Of a DNA stretch of 21,540 nt, positions 6,893 through 14,825 are shown piece by piece. Source of the DNA: an uncultured Pseudomonadota bacterium (GTDB taxonomy: Bacteria; Pseudomonadota; Gammaproteobacteria; Methylococcales; Methylomonadaceae); the NCBI GenBank assembly GCA_903904275.1, contig CAIVBX010000201.1:1-21540 (forward strand), read 5' to 3'. A program made the translations under genes and the position numbers. Position 1 is the stretch's first letter, and each line of letters begins with the position of its first letter. Below the pieces are notes generated by a model. The model was given only the letters and a program-made list of their open reading frames with translations, was not told where the DNA came from and made no database searches.

Positions 6893-7858
6893 TTACGCAT
6901 AACTTGAACCTGCTGATTTCAAGCCTAAGCGGTCAAACAATTGCAAATCATGATTGGTCATTGGATTATCGGTCGTGAGTAATTTATCACCATAGAAAAT
7001 TGAATTTGCGCCTGCAAAAAAGCATAACGCTTGCATTTCGTCGCTCATTTCATTTCGACCCGCTGACAAACGAATTCTGGATTTTGGCATCATAATTTTC
7101 GCTACGGCAATCGTGCGAACAAACATTAACGGGTCGAGTTGCTCTGTTCCCATTAACGGCGTGCCTTCAACTTGTACCAACATATTCACAGGCACACTTT
7201 CAGGATGTTGCGGCATATTGGCGAGTTGAATTAACAAATTGGCACGGTCTAAATCGCTTTCGCCCATACCAACAATTCCACCGCAACATACGTTGATGCC
7301 CGAATTACGCACGCGCTCCAACGTGTCTAAACGATCTTGATAAGTGCGTGTTGTAATCACTTCTGAATAATAATCTTCGGAGGTGTCTAAATTGTGATTG
7401 TAATAATCCAAACCACCGTCTTTTAAACGTGCGGTTTGTTCATCGGTCAACATTCCTAATGTAACGCACGTCTCCATTCCCAACGCTTTCACACCTTGCA
7501 CCATTTCAACTACACGCTCAATATCTGAATCTTTCGGTTTTCGCCACGCGGCCCCCATACAAAAACGGGTTGCACCTTGCGATTTTGCTTGTTGTGCAGC
7601 GTCTAAAACATCACAAATTGGCATCAACGGTTCGGGTTTTAAGCCTGAATCATAACGCGCACTTTGTGGACAATAACCACAATCTTCTGAACATGACCCC
7701 GTTTTAATGCTTAATAAACTACTGATTTGAATTTCATTTGGATTAAAATTTTCGCGGTGAACGGTTTGTGCTTTGAATAACAAATCGTTAAACGGCAAAG
7801 CGTACAATGCTAAAACCTCGTCGGTTTGCCAATCGTGGCGAATAGTTGAATTACTCAA
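6893..7858 (-). CDS. bioB: Biotin synthase
   Basis: Radical-SAM enzyme that inserts sulfur into dethiobiotin in the last step of biotin synthesis. The 321 residues align closely along their length with E. coli BioB, ending somewhat earlier. The SAM-cluster motif C56-S-E-D-C60-G-Y-C63 is intact. So are the cysteines for the second cluster (F-C-M-G-A-A-W, E-T-C-V-T-L-G, V-C-C-G-G) and the Arg in R-L-S-A-G-R. The start is TTG at 7858: no ATG is available in frame at the right place, and an AGGAG site lies eight bases upstream. No other bio genes are in the window. The gene is divergent from comF and coupled to the downstream nuclease gene. Confidence 0.96.
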   Translation of the reverse strand: MSNSTIRHDWQTDEVLALYALPFNDLLFKAQTVHRENFNPNEIQISSLLSIKTGSCSEDCGYCPQSARYDSGLKPEPLMPICDVLDAAQQAKSQGATRFCMGAAWRKPKDSDIERVVEMVQGVKALGMETCVTLGMLTDEQTARLKDGGLDYYNHNLDTSEDYYSEVITTRTYQDRLDTLERVRNSGINVCCGGIVGMGESDLDRANLLIQLANMPQHPESVPVNMLVQVEGTPLMGTEQLDPLMFVRTIAVAKIMMPKSRIRLSAGRNEMSDEMQALCFFAGANSIFYGDKLLTTDNPMTNHDLQLFDRLGLKSAGSSYA

Positions 7859-7859
7859 A

Positions 7860-8570
7860 ATGAAAACTCCTGTGATTAAAATGTTAAAAAGGATTTTATT
7901 TTACCTGCTCCCACCACGTTGCATTTTGTGTGGCGAGAAAGGCATGGAAAATCGTGATTTATGCGAAATGTGTTATTCAGAATTACCTAAAAACACCCCG
8001 CGTTGTTATCAATGTGCAAGTCATTTTATCTCATCAAATTCAATCGGATTGTGTCCGAATTGTTTAACGAATTCACCCGCATTTGATGAAACCTTTGCGC
8101 CATTTTTACATCATCGCGCCATTCGATATTTAATTTTACAACTCAAATTTCACCAGCATTATCCGAGTGCGCGATTATTAGGCAATTTAATGGCAGATTA
8201 TTTACAAAAAACGGTGGAATTGCCTGATTGTATTATTCCTGTTCCATTGCATAAAAACCGTTATCGAGAACGCGGTTTTAATCAATCGATTGAAATTGCG
8301 CGTGTTATTTCTCAGCGTTTGAATTTGCCGCTTGATATTCACAGTTGCATTCGACATCGGGACACGGCACATCAAGTGGGTTTAACAGGTGAAGAACGTC
8401 ATGACAATATCAAAAATGCGTTTTCAATTTCCCCTACATTTAAAGCAAAACACGTTGCGATTATTGATGACGTGATGACAACAGGCTCAACGGTTCATGA
8501 ATTAGCCTTCGCATTGAAAACAGCAGGTTGTCATCGTGTTCAAATTTGGGTTTGTGCAAAAGCGCGTTAA
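7860..8570 (+). CDS. comF: ComF family phosphoribosyltransferase-like protein
   Basis: ComF-type protein needed in many bacteria for DNA uptake during natural transformation; related GntX proteins have other roles. About 236 residues from the ATG at 7860. An ATG at 7881 is equally possible, since neither has a good ribosome site, and upstream extensions lie in bioB. An N-terminal zinc-finger-like region has CxxC pairs (C-I-L-C, C-E-M-C, C-Y-Q-C, C-P-N-C). The phosphoribosyltransferase domain follows, with P-V-P-L-H, R-G-F-N-Q and the PRPP loop I-I-D-D-V-M-T-T-G-S-T. The gene is divergent from bioB with almost no space, so its promoter must lie within bioB. Its stop codon abuts the stop of the convergent L,D-transpeptidase gene. 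Confidence 0.9.
   Translation: MKTPVIKMLKRILFYLLPPRCILCGEKGMENRDLCEMCYSELPKNTPRCYQCASHFISSNSIGLCPNCLTNSPAFDETFAPFLHHRAIRYLILQLKFHQHYPSARLLGNLMADYLQKTVELPDCIIPVPLHKNRYRERGFNQSIEIARVISQRLNLPLDIHSCIRHRDTAHQVGLTGEERHDNIKNAFSISPTFKAKHVAIIDDVMTTGSTVHELAFALKTAGCHRVQIWVCAKAR
7867..7871 (-). promoter_or_regulatory. Ribosome binding site deciding the TTG start of bioB
   Basis: AGGAG on the minus strand, eight bases before the TTG at 7858. It supports a non-ATG start and lies inside the likely first codons of the divergent comF. Confidence 0.75.
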
Positions 8571-10109
8571 TTATTCTGGTGAGGGTTCAGAAAACAATGG
8601 ACTTTCTTCGGTTGGTAATGACGGCGTAGGAATTGTTTCAGGTTCTCGACTAATAAAAGCCGAATCGGGAACATCATCAATTTTCGTTAATGCCGCCAAT
8701 AATGCCGCATCGTGTCCATAAATATCATTGTAAAAAACTAATTTATTGTTTTCTTCGTAAAACGCAGTGCTGTAAAAAAATAAAACAGGAATCGTGCTGC
8801 TTAAACTAATTTGATGATGTTTATCACTTGAAAGGGAATCAGTAATTTTTTCATTTGTCCAACCATCTTGATTTTTCAACACAAAATTTGCTAACGCATT
8901 TGGATTTTGTACCCGAACGCAACCGTGACTAAAATCGCGGCGAGTTCTACCAAATAACGATTTTGATGGTGTGTCATGCAAATAAACGCCTTCTTTATTG
9001 GGAAAAATAAATTTCAAACGACCCAACGCATTTTTTCCACCTGGACGTTGACGAACTCGCATTCCACCGCCTTTCAACGAGACAACTTCCATATTCTGCC
9101 CTGATAAATAACTGGGATTATGTGCCAGTTTAGGCAAAATTTCTTTTTTCAAAATGCTAGGTGGCACATTCCAATAAGGCATAAATTCAACAAATTTCAT
9201 GTCAGCCATAATAATGGGCGTGGGCGTTTTTTCAGATTTACCAACAACAACATTTAAATTTAATTCCTCGCCATTCGCGCCCATTCCCCAAAGTTGAAAG
9301 GCAGGAATGTTCACGATAATCGATTGTGTCGCATTCATTTCAGGCAACCACCGCAAACGCTCCATTGCCAATTCAATTTTTATAATCCGTTCGGAATAAT
9401 TAACTGTTTTTTTCGGTTTTGATTTTTTATGTGGTTTTTCGTCACTTATTGATGGCGTAACAACAGGTTCCCGATAGGTTGCTAACGCGCTTCGTAATTG
9501 TTGATATTGCGGCAAAGTGGGTTCAACTTTTGCCACTAATTGCGACACATTCCCTTCTGAAATTGCGGCTTTAATCAGTTGAGGCAAATCGAGTGTTTTT
9601 TTTGTGCGTAATTTCAAATGAAAATTTAAACTCTGCGGATTGACGCGCCCATAATGCAAATCATGCAAAAAACGAGTTAATGAAATCGTCAACGCCGTAT
9701 CAAATAACGCTAAATCCGTTGCTGCTTCAGGTTTCAACAGTTGCACAAAAGGCAATTTTTGCTGTAGCGCTGAAACAGAATAATCGTTCGCATTTAATCC
9801 TTGTGCCGCCGCATTTGAAAGCAACGTTAACACATCCGAAACATTTTTTTCAGATTGGGCATTTGCCAGCCAAAGCGGTTCATAATCATTACTTTTATAA
9901 AGCGCATCAACATCATCGGCGCGATTTTCAAAATTTGAACGTGCTAAAAACGGGTTTTGTTTTGAATTTAAAATGTTGGTGATTTCTTGTTTGGTGCTTG
10001 GAGCAGAAGAAAATACCGAAAAAGAGGAAAAATCATCCGCAAAAGCCGTTGTTTTTAACAAGGCATAAACAAAAAATAAATACAACGGAAAAGCAGGACG
10101 TAACAACAT
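8571..10109 (-). CDS. L,D-transpeptidase, YcbB/LdtD type
   Basis: Periplasmic enzyme that makes 3-3 cross-links in peptidoglycan. The 512 residues start with a signal peptide ending near A24. An L,D-transpeptidase scaffold region (about 60–212) is followed by the YkuD catalytic domain (about 260–450). The active-site motif S394-H-G-C397-V-R-V and the family stretch G-V-Y-L-H-D-T-P-S-K-S-L-F (374–386) are complete. In E. coli YcbB a peptidoglycan-binding domain of roughly 100 residues sits between the scaffold and catalytic parts. Here that stretch is a short Lys/Pro-rich linker (about 214–240), so the binding domain appears to be absent. The gene lies 45 bases behind amgK and is probably the last gene of the feo operon. 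No good ribosome site is seen. Confidence 0.9.
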   Translation of the reverse strand: MLLRPAFPLYLFFVYALLKTTAFADDFSSFSVFSSAPSTKQEITNILNSKQNPFLARSNFENRADDVDALYKSNDYEPLWLANAQSEKNVSDVLTLLSNAAAQGLNANDYSVSALQQKLPFVQLLKPEAATDLALFDTALTISLTRFLHDLHYGRVNPQSLNFHLKLRTKKTLDLPQLIKAAISEGNVSQLVAKVEPTLPQYQQLRSALATYREPVVTPSISDEKPHKKSKPKKTVNYSERIIKIELAMERLRWLPEMNATQSIIVNIPAFQLWGMGANGEELNLNVVVGKSEKTPTPIIMADMKFVEFMPYWNVPPSILKKEILPKLAHNPSYLSGQNMEVVSLKGGGMRVRQRPGGKNALGRLKFIFPNKEGVYLHDTPSKSLFGRTRRDFSHGCVRVQNPNALANFVLKNQDGWTNEKITDSLSSDKHHQISLSSTIPVLFFYSTAFYEENNKLVFYNDIYGHDAALLAALTKIDDVPDSAFISREPETIPTPSLPTEESPLFSEPSPE

Positions 10110-10154
10110 GAATTGGCTCAGTAAGGTCGAAAAGTTATTCTGGCGATTTTAGCA

Positions 10155-11138
10155 TTAACCGTTATTTTTCGCTTTTAATCGGGTCAAAATTTCTTGAAAT
10201 TCATGGAATTCCGAATACGCGCCACAAACGTGAAGTAAATAATTTAACGTGCGTGGAATAGATTTTAGATATTCCGATTTTTCATCGCGCAAATGCAAAC
10301 GCGAAAAAATGCCACAAACTTTTAAATGCCGTTGCATTCCCATCAAATCAAACCAACGTTTAAATTGCGTAAAATCACATTCGACTACATTTTCAGCTTG
10401 CAATTGCTGAAAATAATCACGCAACCAATGTTCAATTTTTTCATCTGACCAATCAATATAACAATCACGCAATAATGAAACCGCGTCGTAGGTCAATGCA
10501 CCTAACACCGCATCTTGAAAATCTAAAACGCCCAATTCACCATTTGGCAAAACCATCAAATTGCGCGAATGATAATCTCGATGAACGCAAACAACAGGTT
10601 GTTCCAACGCAGATTGAATCAGAATTTTCTGCACGTTTTCCCACAATGCTTGTGGCAATTCATCATCTAAAAGCTGTTCAACAAACCATTCTGCAAATAA
10701 CGCCATTTCGCGGCGCAATAACGTTTCATCATAATGCGGTAAATCGGCATTTAATAAATTTTCATTTGTCGCCAGCGGCAATAAAGCTGTCAACGCGCGG
10801 TTATAAAGTTGCGTTGCATTTTCGTCGCTTAATTCATCAAGTAACCATTGCGAACCAAAATCTTCCAGCAAAATAAAACCGTCTTCAAGATTATGTTGTA
10901 ACAATGTCGGCGTGTTCACGTTTGCTTGTTTAAACAAATTCGCAATCTGCATAAACGGCACAATGTCTTCTTTATCGGGCGGCGCATCCATCGCAATGAA
11001 ATTTTGACCGTCGATTTTCACGCGAAAATACCGCCGAAAACTCGCGTCATTTGATGCAGGCTCACATTTTTCAACATTCAAAAGGCAATCATTTTCGAGC
11101 CAACCGAGTAACGTCATTGTTCTTAAATCATTCATCAT
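10155..11138 (-). CDS. amgK: Cell-wall recycling sugar kinase, AmgK-like
   Basis: Aminoglycoside-phosphotransferase-fold kinase of 327 residues. Its sequence fits AmgK, which phosphorylates N-acetylmuramic acid and N-acetylglucosamine at the anomeric position in the recycling route that bypasses de novo UDP-MurNAc synthesis. The catalytic loop H186-R-D188-Y-H-S-R-N193 and the metal-binding L-D206-F are intact, followed by A-V-L-G-A-L-T-Y-D-A-V-S-L-L-R-D. The partner MurU (nucleotidyltransferase) often lies next to amgK. It is not here; its place is taken by the L,D-transpeptidase. The start is one of two adjacent ATGs, eight bases after the feoC stop, with no Shine–Dalgarno site. Coupling to feoC is likely. 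A general APH-family kinase is the alternative. Confidence 0.85.
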   Translation of the reverse strand: MMNDLRTMTLLGWLENDCLLNVEKCEPASNDASFRRYFRVKIDGQNFIAMDAPPDKEDIVPFMQIANLFKQANVNTPTLLQHNLEDGFILLEDFGSQWLLDELSDENATQLYNRALTALLPLATNENLLNADLPHYDETLLRREMALFAEWFVEQLLDDELPQALWENVQKILIQSALEQPVVCVHRDYHSRNLMVLPNGELGVLDFQDAVLGALTYDAVSLLRDCYIDWSDEKIEHWLRDYFQQLQAENVVECDFTQFKRWFDLMGMQRHLKVCGIFSRLHLRDEKSEYLKSIPRTLNYLLHVCGAYSEFHEFQEILTRLKAKNNG

Positions 11139-11146
11139 ATTTTTAA

Positions 11147-11368
11147 TTATTTTGTATATTCGTAAATTTCAGTTAATGCGCTGTCACACTTACAACAACT
11201 TGTCCCGCACGCTTCGTTTGCCGATGATTTTGCGACATAACCTTTTGAAATTAAAACTTGTAACATTCCACGCAACGCTTCGGCATCAGTGTCAAAATGC
11301 AACATCAAATCGTGTAATGAAACGCTTTTTCGCTCTTTTAAATAGCTTCGTAATTCAGACAAAATCAT
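11147..11368 (-). CDS. feoC: FeoC, small accessory protein of ferrous iron uptake
   Basis: 73 residues: a winged-helix part (about 1–50, S-L-H-D-L-M-L-H-F) followed by a Cys cluster C54, C58, C59 and C61. FeoC proteins bind an oxygen-sensitive Fe–S cluster at such cysteines. They are thought to control FeoB stability or act as a regulator. The ATG overlaps the feoB stop (ATGA), the usual place for feoC. The cysteine spacing differs from the Klebsiella protein but the arrangement is recognisable. Confidence 0.88.
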   Translation of the reverse strand: MILSELRSYLKERKSVSLHDLMLHFDTDAEALRGMLQVLISKGYVAKSSANEACGTSCCKCDSALTEIYEYTK

Positions 11369-13674
11369 GCGGTTTTCGTCTCACTTCGACCTTGCAACCA
11401 CAATTTAAAAATCACTAAAACCAGCAAACTGTTTAAACCAAAAATCCACATAAATGAACTTTCTGGATGTTGTGAAAACGTCGCTGTTTGATAAAAAAGC
11501 GTAGCAGTTGTGTAAGCAATGCCTGTTGTCCAAACTGCCGTAAAAGCTGCCCAACCTGCTGACGTTTCACGATAAATTGCGGCAGTTGCAGCAATACATG
11601 GCGTATAAAGTAAAATAAATAACAAATACGCAAATGCGCCAGCTTGCCCATCGAAATTGTGTTGCATTGCAGTGAATGTTGCAGTTTTAACGTTTTGTGC
11701 ATTGGCAACTTCTTCAACATTTTCTAAATTTCCCACGTTCAAACCTAGCGGGTCAAGTAATCGATTAGCAATTTCAGATAAATTTTTCGGCACAGTTAAA
11801 GCGGCTTCTGTCAGTGCATTTTGTAAATCAAACGCTGTTTTTTCAGCATCAATATTTGGTGTTTCAAGTTGTCCATAAAGTGCATCAAGTGTTCCGACAA
11901 CCGCTTCTTTTGCTAAAACGCCAGTGAAAATTCCAACCGTTGCAACCCAATTATTTTCATGAATTCCCATCGGTTCAAAAGCAAATGTTAATTTTCGTCC
12001 GATTTCACTCAACACTGATTGGTTCGTATTTTCACGTCCAAAACTTCCGTCTGTTCCAAGTGCATTTAAAAAATTTAACACCAAAACCATTGGCACAATA
12101 ATTTTGCCCGCGTTCAAAATAAATGACTTTAAACGGTCGCCTGTCCGAATCAAAACGCCTTGAAAAGTCGGCAAATGGTAAGCGGGTAATTCCATAATAA
12201 ACGACGAGGTTTCACCTTTGAAAAGAGTGTGCCGCATAATTAAACCAGTCAAAACCGCCACGCAAATTCCTAATACATACAAACTAAAAACGATATTTTG
12301 TCCGTTAATCGGAAAAAATGCCGCTGCAAAAAGTGCATAAACAGGCAAACGTGCGCCGCAAGACATAAACGGATTCATCAAATTGGTAAGAATTCTATCC
12401 CGCGGATTTTCAAGCGTTCGGGTCGCCATAATCGCAGGCACGTTACAACCAAAACCCACAATCATCGGCACAAAGGCTTTGCCTGGTAAGCCTAAAAAAC
12501 GCATAAATCTATCCATGACAAACGCAGCGCGTGCCATGTAGCCTGAATCTTCAAGCATTGATAAAAATAAAAATAAAAATCCTACAATCGGAATAAATGT
12601 GGCGACAACTTGAATGCCGCCGCCAACACCTTGTGTGAGTAAAACGTTTAACCAACCAGGGCAAGCATAAGTTGTTAAAAAAAGACCTAATCCGTCAATT
12701 AAAAATGCACCCACCACTTGCTCAAAAAAATCGACAAATGCGCTGCCTACGTTGATGGTGAACAAAAACATGGTGTACATCACGAGTAAAAAAATCGGAA
12801 TGCCTAAAAAGCGATTCAATACAATTCGGTCAATTTTTTCACTAGTGTGACGACTGACTTCGTTGAGTTTGCAGACGGTTTTTTTTGTTAATTGATTAAC
12901 AAATTCATACCGCGCATCCGCTGCCAAAATATCAATTTCATCATCAGTTTCAGTTTCAACTTGTTGCTGCAATTGCGTGACAAAAGGTAATAAATTTTCG
13001 CCTGAAATCGTTTGTGCGAGCGTGTCATTTTCAAGTAATCGCATTGCAAGCCAACGCGAATCACAAGGATAATTTTTGGCAATATCCGTTAATTTTGGCG
13101 TGAGTTGTGAAATGCTAACTTCGATTTCAGTGCAATAAGCAATTTGAGTATTTGGAATAGGTTGTGAAATAACAGCCTGATTTATTGCTATTTTTAACGC
13201 GGAAATTCCTTGTTTTGCTGCGGCTGAAATCGCAACAACAGGACAACCAAATTGTTCGGATAAAGTGTCAAGGTCGATTTTGATGCCACGCCGTTTGACT
13301 GCATCCATCATATTTAAAACAACCAACATTGGCACACGCATTTCAATCAATTGCGCGGTGAGATATAAATTTCGTTCTATATTTGACGCATCGACAATAT
13401 TGATAATTAAATCGGCTTCGCGTGACGCGACATAATCACGGGCAATTTTTTCGTCTAATGAAACGTTGTCATCTGACGATTCGAGCGAATATGTCCCTGG
13501 TAAATCGACGCATTGAATATGTTTGCTATCAAAATCGTATTCGCCTGTTTTTTTTTCAACCGTTACACCAGCCCAGTTGCCGACATATTGTTTTGAACCC
13601 GTTAATACATTGAATAACGTGGTTTTTCCACAATTCGGATTACCAACAATACCAACGATAAAATCATTTTTCAT
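11365..13674 (-). CDS. feoB: FeoB, ferrous iron transporter
   Basis: Inner-membrane Fe(II) transporter of 769 residues, normal for the family. The N-terminal G-protein domain shows G1 (G11-N-P-N-C-G-K-T-T19), G3 (D-L-P-G-T-Y-S-L) and G4 (N-M-M-D). The membrane part contains the two Gate motifs with conserved cysteines, seen in G-F-G-C-N-V-P-A and in L-L-Y-T-P-C-I-A-A-T. The C-terminus also holds the G-V-L-A-K-E-A-V-V-G-T-L motif of FeoB. The gene overlaps feoA (upstream) and feoC (downstream) by four bases each (ATGA), so all three are translationally coupled. The operon likely serves iron uptake at low oxygen and is probably under Fur control (site at 13949–13967). Confidence 0.97.
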   Translation of the reverse strand: MKNDFIVGIVGNPNCGKTTLFNVLTGSKQYVGNWAGVTVEKKTGEYDFDSKHIQCVDLPGTYSLESSDDNVSLDEKIARDYVASREADLIINIVDASNIERNLYLTAQLIEMRVPMLVVLNMMDAVKRRGIKIDLDTLSEQFGCPVVAISAAAKQGISALKIAINQAVISQPIPNTQIAYCTEIEVSISQLTPKLTDIAKNYPCDSRWLAMRLLENDTLAQTISGENLLPFVTQLQQQVETETDDEIDILAADARYEFVNQLTKKTVCKLNEVSRHTSEKIDRIVLNRFLGIPIFLLVMYTMFLFTINVGSAFVDFFEQVVGAFLIDGLGLFLTTYACPGWLNVLLTQGVGGGIQVVATFIPIVGFLFLFLSMLEDSGYMARAAFVMDRFMRFLGLPGKAFVPMIVGFGCNVPAIMATRTLENPRDRILTNLMNPFMSCGARLPVYALFAAAFFPINGQNIVFSLYVLGICVAVLTGLIMRHTLFKGETSSFIMELPAYHLPTFQGVLIRTGDRLKSFILNAGKIIVPMVLVLNFLNALGTDGSFGRENTNQSVLSEIGRKLTFAFEPMGIHENNWVATVGIFTGVLAKEAVVGTLDALYGQLETPNIDAEKTAFDLQNALTEAALTVPKNLSEIANRLLDPLGLNVGNLENVEEVANAQNVKTATFTAMQHNFDGQAGAFAYLLFILLYTPCIAATAAIYRETSAGWAAFTAVWTTGIAYTTATLFYQTATFSQHPESSFMWIFGLNSLLVLVIFKLWLQGRSETKTA

Positions 13675-13907
13675 GCAACAAGTTCCGCCAAAACTGCTGA
13701 GGCCTCTTCTTTTCGCAACGTGAGTGAAAAACCGCGTAATTTAATTTCAATTGGGTCGCCAAGTGGCGCAAAACGAGTAATTTTGAATTCTGTACCGCGT
13801 GTTAAACCCATTGCGAGCAAACGTTTTCGATAGGCTTTGCCAGCAATATCAAAACCTGTAATTTTTCCTGTGTCGCCAACTGCAAACGTATTCAAACTGG
13901 TAGTCAT
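13671..13907 (-). CDS. feoA: FeoA, SH3-like partner of FeoB
   Basis: Small cytoplasmic protein of 78 residues with the FeoA SH3-like fold, needed for FeoB activity. The family pattern R-K-R-L-L-A-M-G-L-T-R-G-T-E-F, then R-F-A-P-L-G-D-P-I-E-I-K-L-R-G-F is clear. I chose the ATG at 13907 rather than a TTG at 13922. The sequence T-T-S-L-N-T-F-A-V-G-D fits the family start, and GAGG lies nine bases upstream (13917–13920). It is the first gene of the feoABC–amgK–ldtD run. Confidence 0.92.
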   Translation of the reverse strand: MTTSLNTFAVGDTGKITGFDIAGKAYRKRLLAMGLTRGTEFKITRFAPLGDPIEIKLRGFSLTLRKEEASAVLAELVA

Positions 13908-13948
13908 AAAATCGCGCCTCAATGTGAAAAATCAAAACAAAATAACTG

Positions 13949-13967
13949 GTTATCAATAACCATTCTC
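13949..13967 (-). promoter_or_regulatory. Fur-box-like operator upstream of feoA
   Basis: On the minus strand the 19 bases GAGAATGGTTATTGATAAC match the Fur consensus at 12 of 19 positions by my count. They overlap a perfect palindrome (13947–13962, TGGTTAT-TG-ATAACCA). The position, just after the predicted start of transcription of an iron-uptake operon, fits iron repression. A different dimeric regulator remains possible. Confidence 0.5.
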
Positions 13968-13977
13968 ATTAAAACCG

Positions 13978-14006
13978 ACTATAACACACTGTTTTAAGGT
14001 TTTTAA
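13978..14006 (-). promoter_or_regulatory. Candidate promoter of the feo operon
   Basis: On the minus strand, -35 TTAAAA (14001–14006) and -10 TATAGT (13978–13983) are separated by 17 bases. This puts the transcript start near 13971, directly before the Fur-like site. Match is 4/6 and 5/6 to sigma-70. Confidence 0.45.
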
Positions 14007-14024
14007 CAGCAAAATTTTTTCGTT

Positions 14025-14825
14025 TCAATCAAAACGCTTCGCGTCATTTGGTAATTTGTTGAAAATAGGATTCTTTTTAATGCCGTAATGCTCTGGATAA
14101 TAAACGCCTGCTAAATGCAAACCATCTGACGGGGCTGTTACGCCGCCCAATTTTCGATTTTTTACATCAAGTAATTCTTGTGTCCATGAAACAGATTGTT
14201 TTTCTGAACCAATAGTCATTAAAACGCCTGCGATATTTCGTACCATGTGATGCAAAAACGCATTGGCTGATAATTCAATAATGACTTTTTCATCTTCGCG
14301 GTGAACATCGATGAAATACATCGTTCGACATGGACTTTTTGACTGACAACCTTGCGCCCGAAACGAGGTGAAATCATGATGACCCATTAAATTTTGTGCG
14401 GCTTGGTGCATTTTTTCAGCATCAAGCGGCAACGCGCACCATGTTGTTTGTCGATTCAAGGCAGAAGGTGTGTTGCGATTCAAAATTACATATCGGTAAA
14501 AACGAGCGATTGCGCTGTAACGCGCATGAAAATCATCGACCGCTTCTTGCGCCCAAATCACACGCACATCAGGCGGCAAATGCGTATTTGTACCACGATG
14601 CCACGCTTCTAAAGTACGAATGGCGGTTGTATCAAAATGCACAACTTGTTCCGTTGCATGAACGCCCGTATCGGTACGACCTGCACATTGCACAGTGATT
14701 GAATGTTGTGCAATTTTGCTTAACGCTTGTTGTAATTCATGTTGAATGTTGCGTTGCTCAACTTGCCATTGCCAACCAAAAAAACGACTTCCATCGTATT
14801 CAATGCCTAAAACAATGCGTTTCAT
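14025..14825 (-). CDS. truA: tRNA pseudouridine synthase A
   Basis: Makes pseudouridine at positions 38–40 of the tRNA anticodon stem. 266 residues, normal length. The N-terminal G-I-E-Y-D-G-S-R-F-F-G-W-Q and the catalytic Asp D52 in A-G-R-T-D-T-G-V-H-A are intact, as is the later F-L-H-H-M-V-R-N-I-A-G. The ATG overlaps the rnhB stop (ATGA). It closes the bamA–skp–fabZ–lpxA–rnhB–truA run. The usual truA neighbours in gammaproteobacteria (asd, trpF, accD) are not here, so its place behind rnhB is unusual. Confidence 0.96.
   Translation of the reverse strand: MKRIVLGIEYDGSRFFGWQWQVEQRNIQHELQQALSKIAQHSITVQCAGRTDTGVHATEQVVHFDTTAIRTLEAWHRGTNTHLPPDVRVIWAQEAVDDFHARYSAIARFYRYVILNRNTPSALNRQTTWCALPLDAEKMHQAAQNLMGHHDFTSFRAQGCQSKSPCRTMYFIDVHREDEKVIIELSANAFLHHMVRNIAGVLMTIGSEKQSVSWTQELLDVKNRKLGGVTAPSDGLHLAGVYYPEHYGIKKNPIFNKLPNDAKRFD

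Noticed and set aside
7773..7859. Longer comF start inside bioB
   Set aside because: It uses a TTG codon with no ribosome site, and the added residues lie antisense to bioB and match nothing known of ComF.
13908..13922. TTG start of feoA at 13922
   Set aside because: The ribosome site GAGG would fall inside the coding part; the ATG at 13907 has correct spacing to it.
13986..14020. Possible terminator after truA
   Set aside because: The stem is only about five bp (CTGTT/AACAG) with a large loop, and the area serves as the feo promoter.
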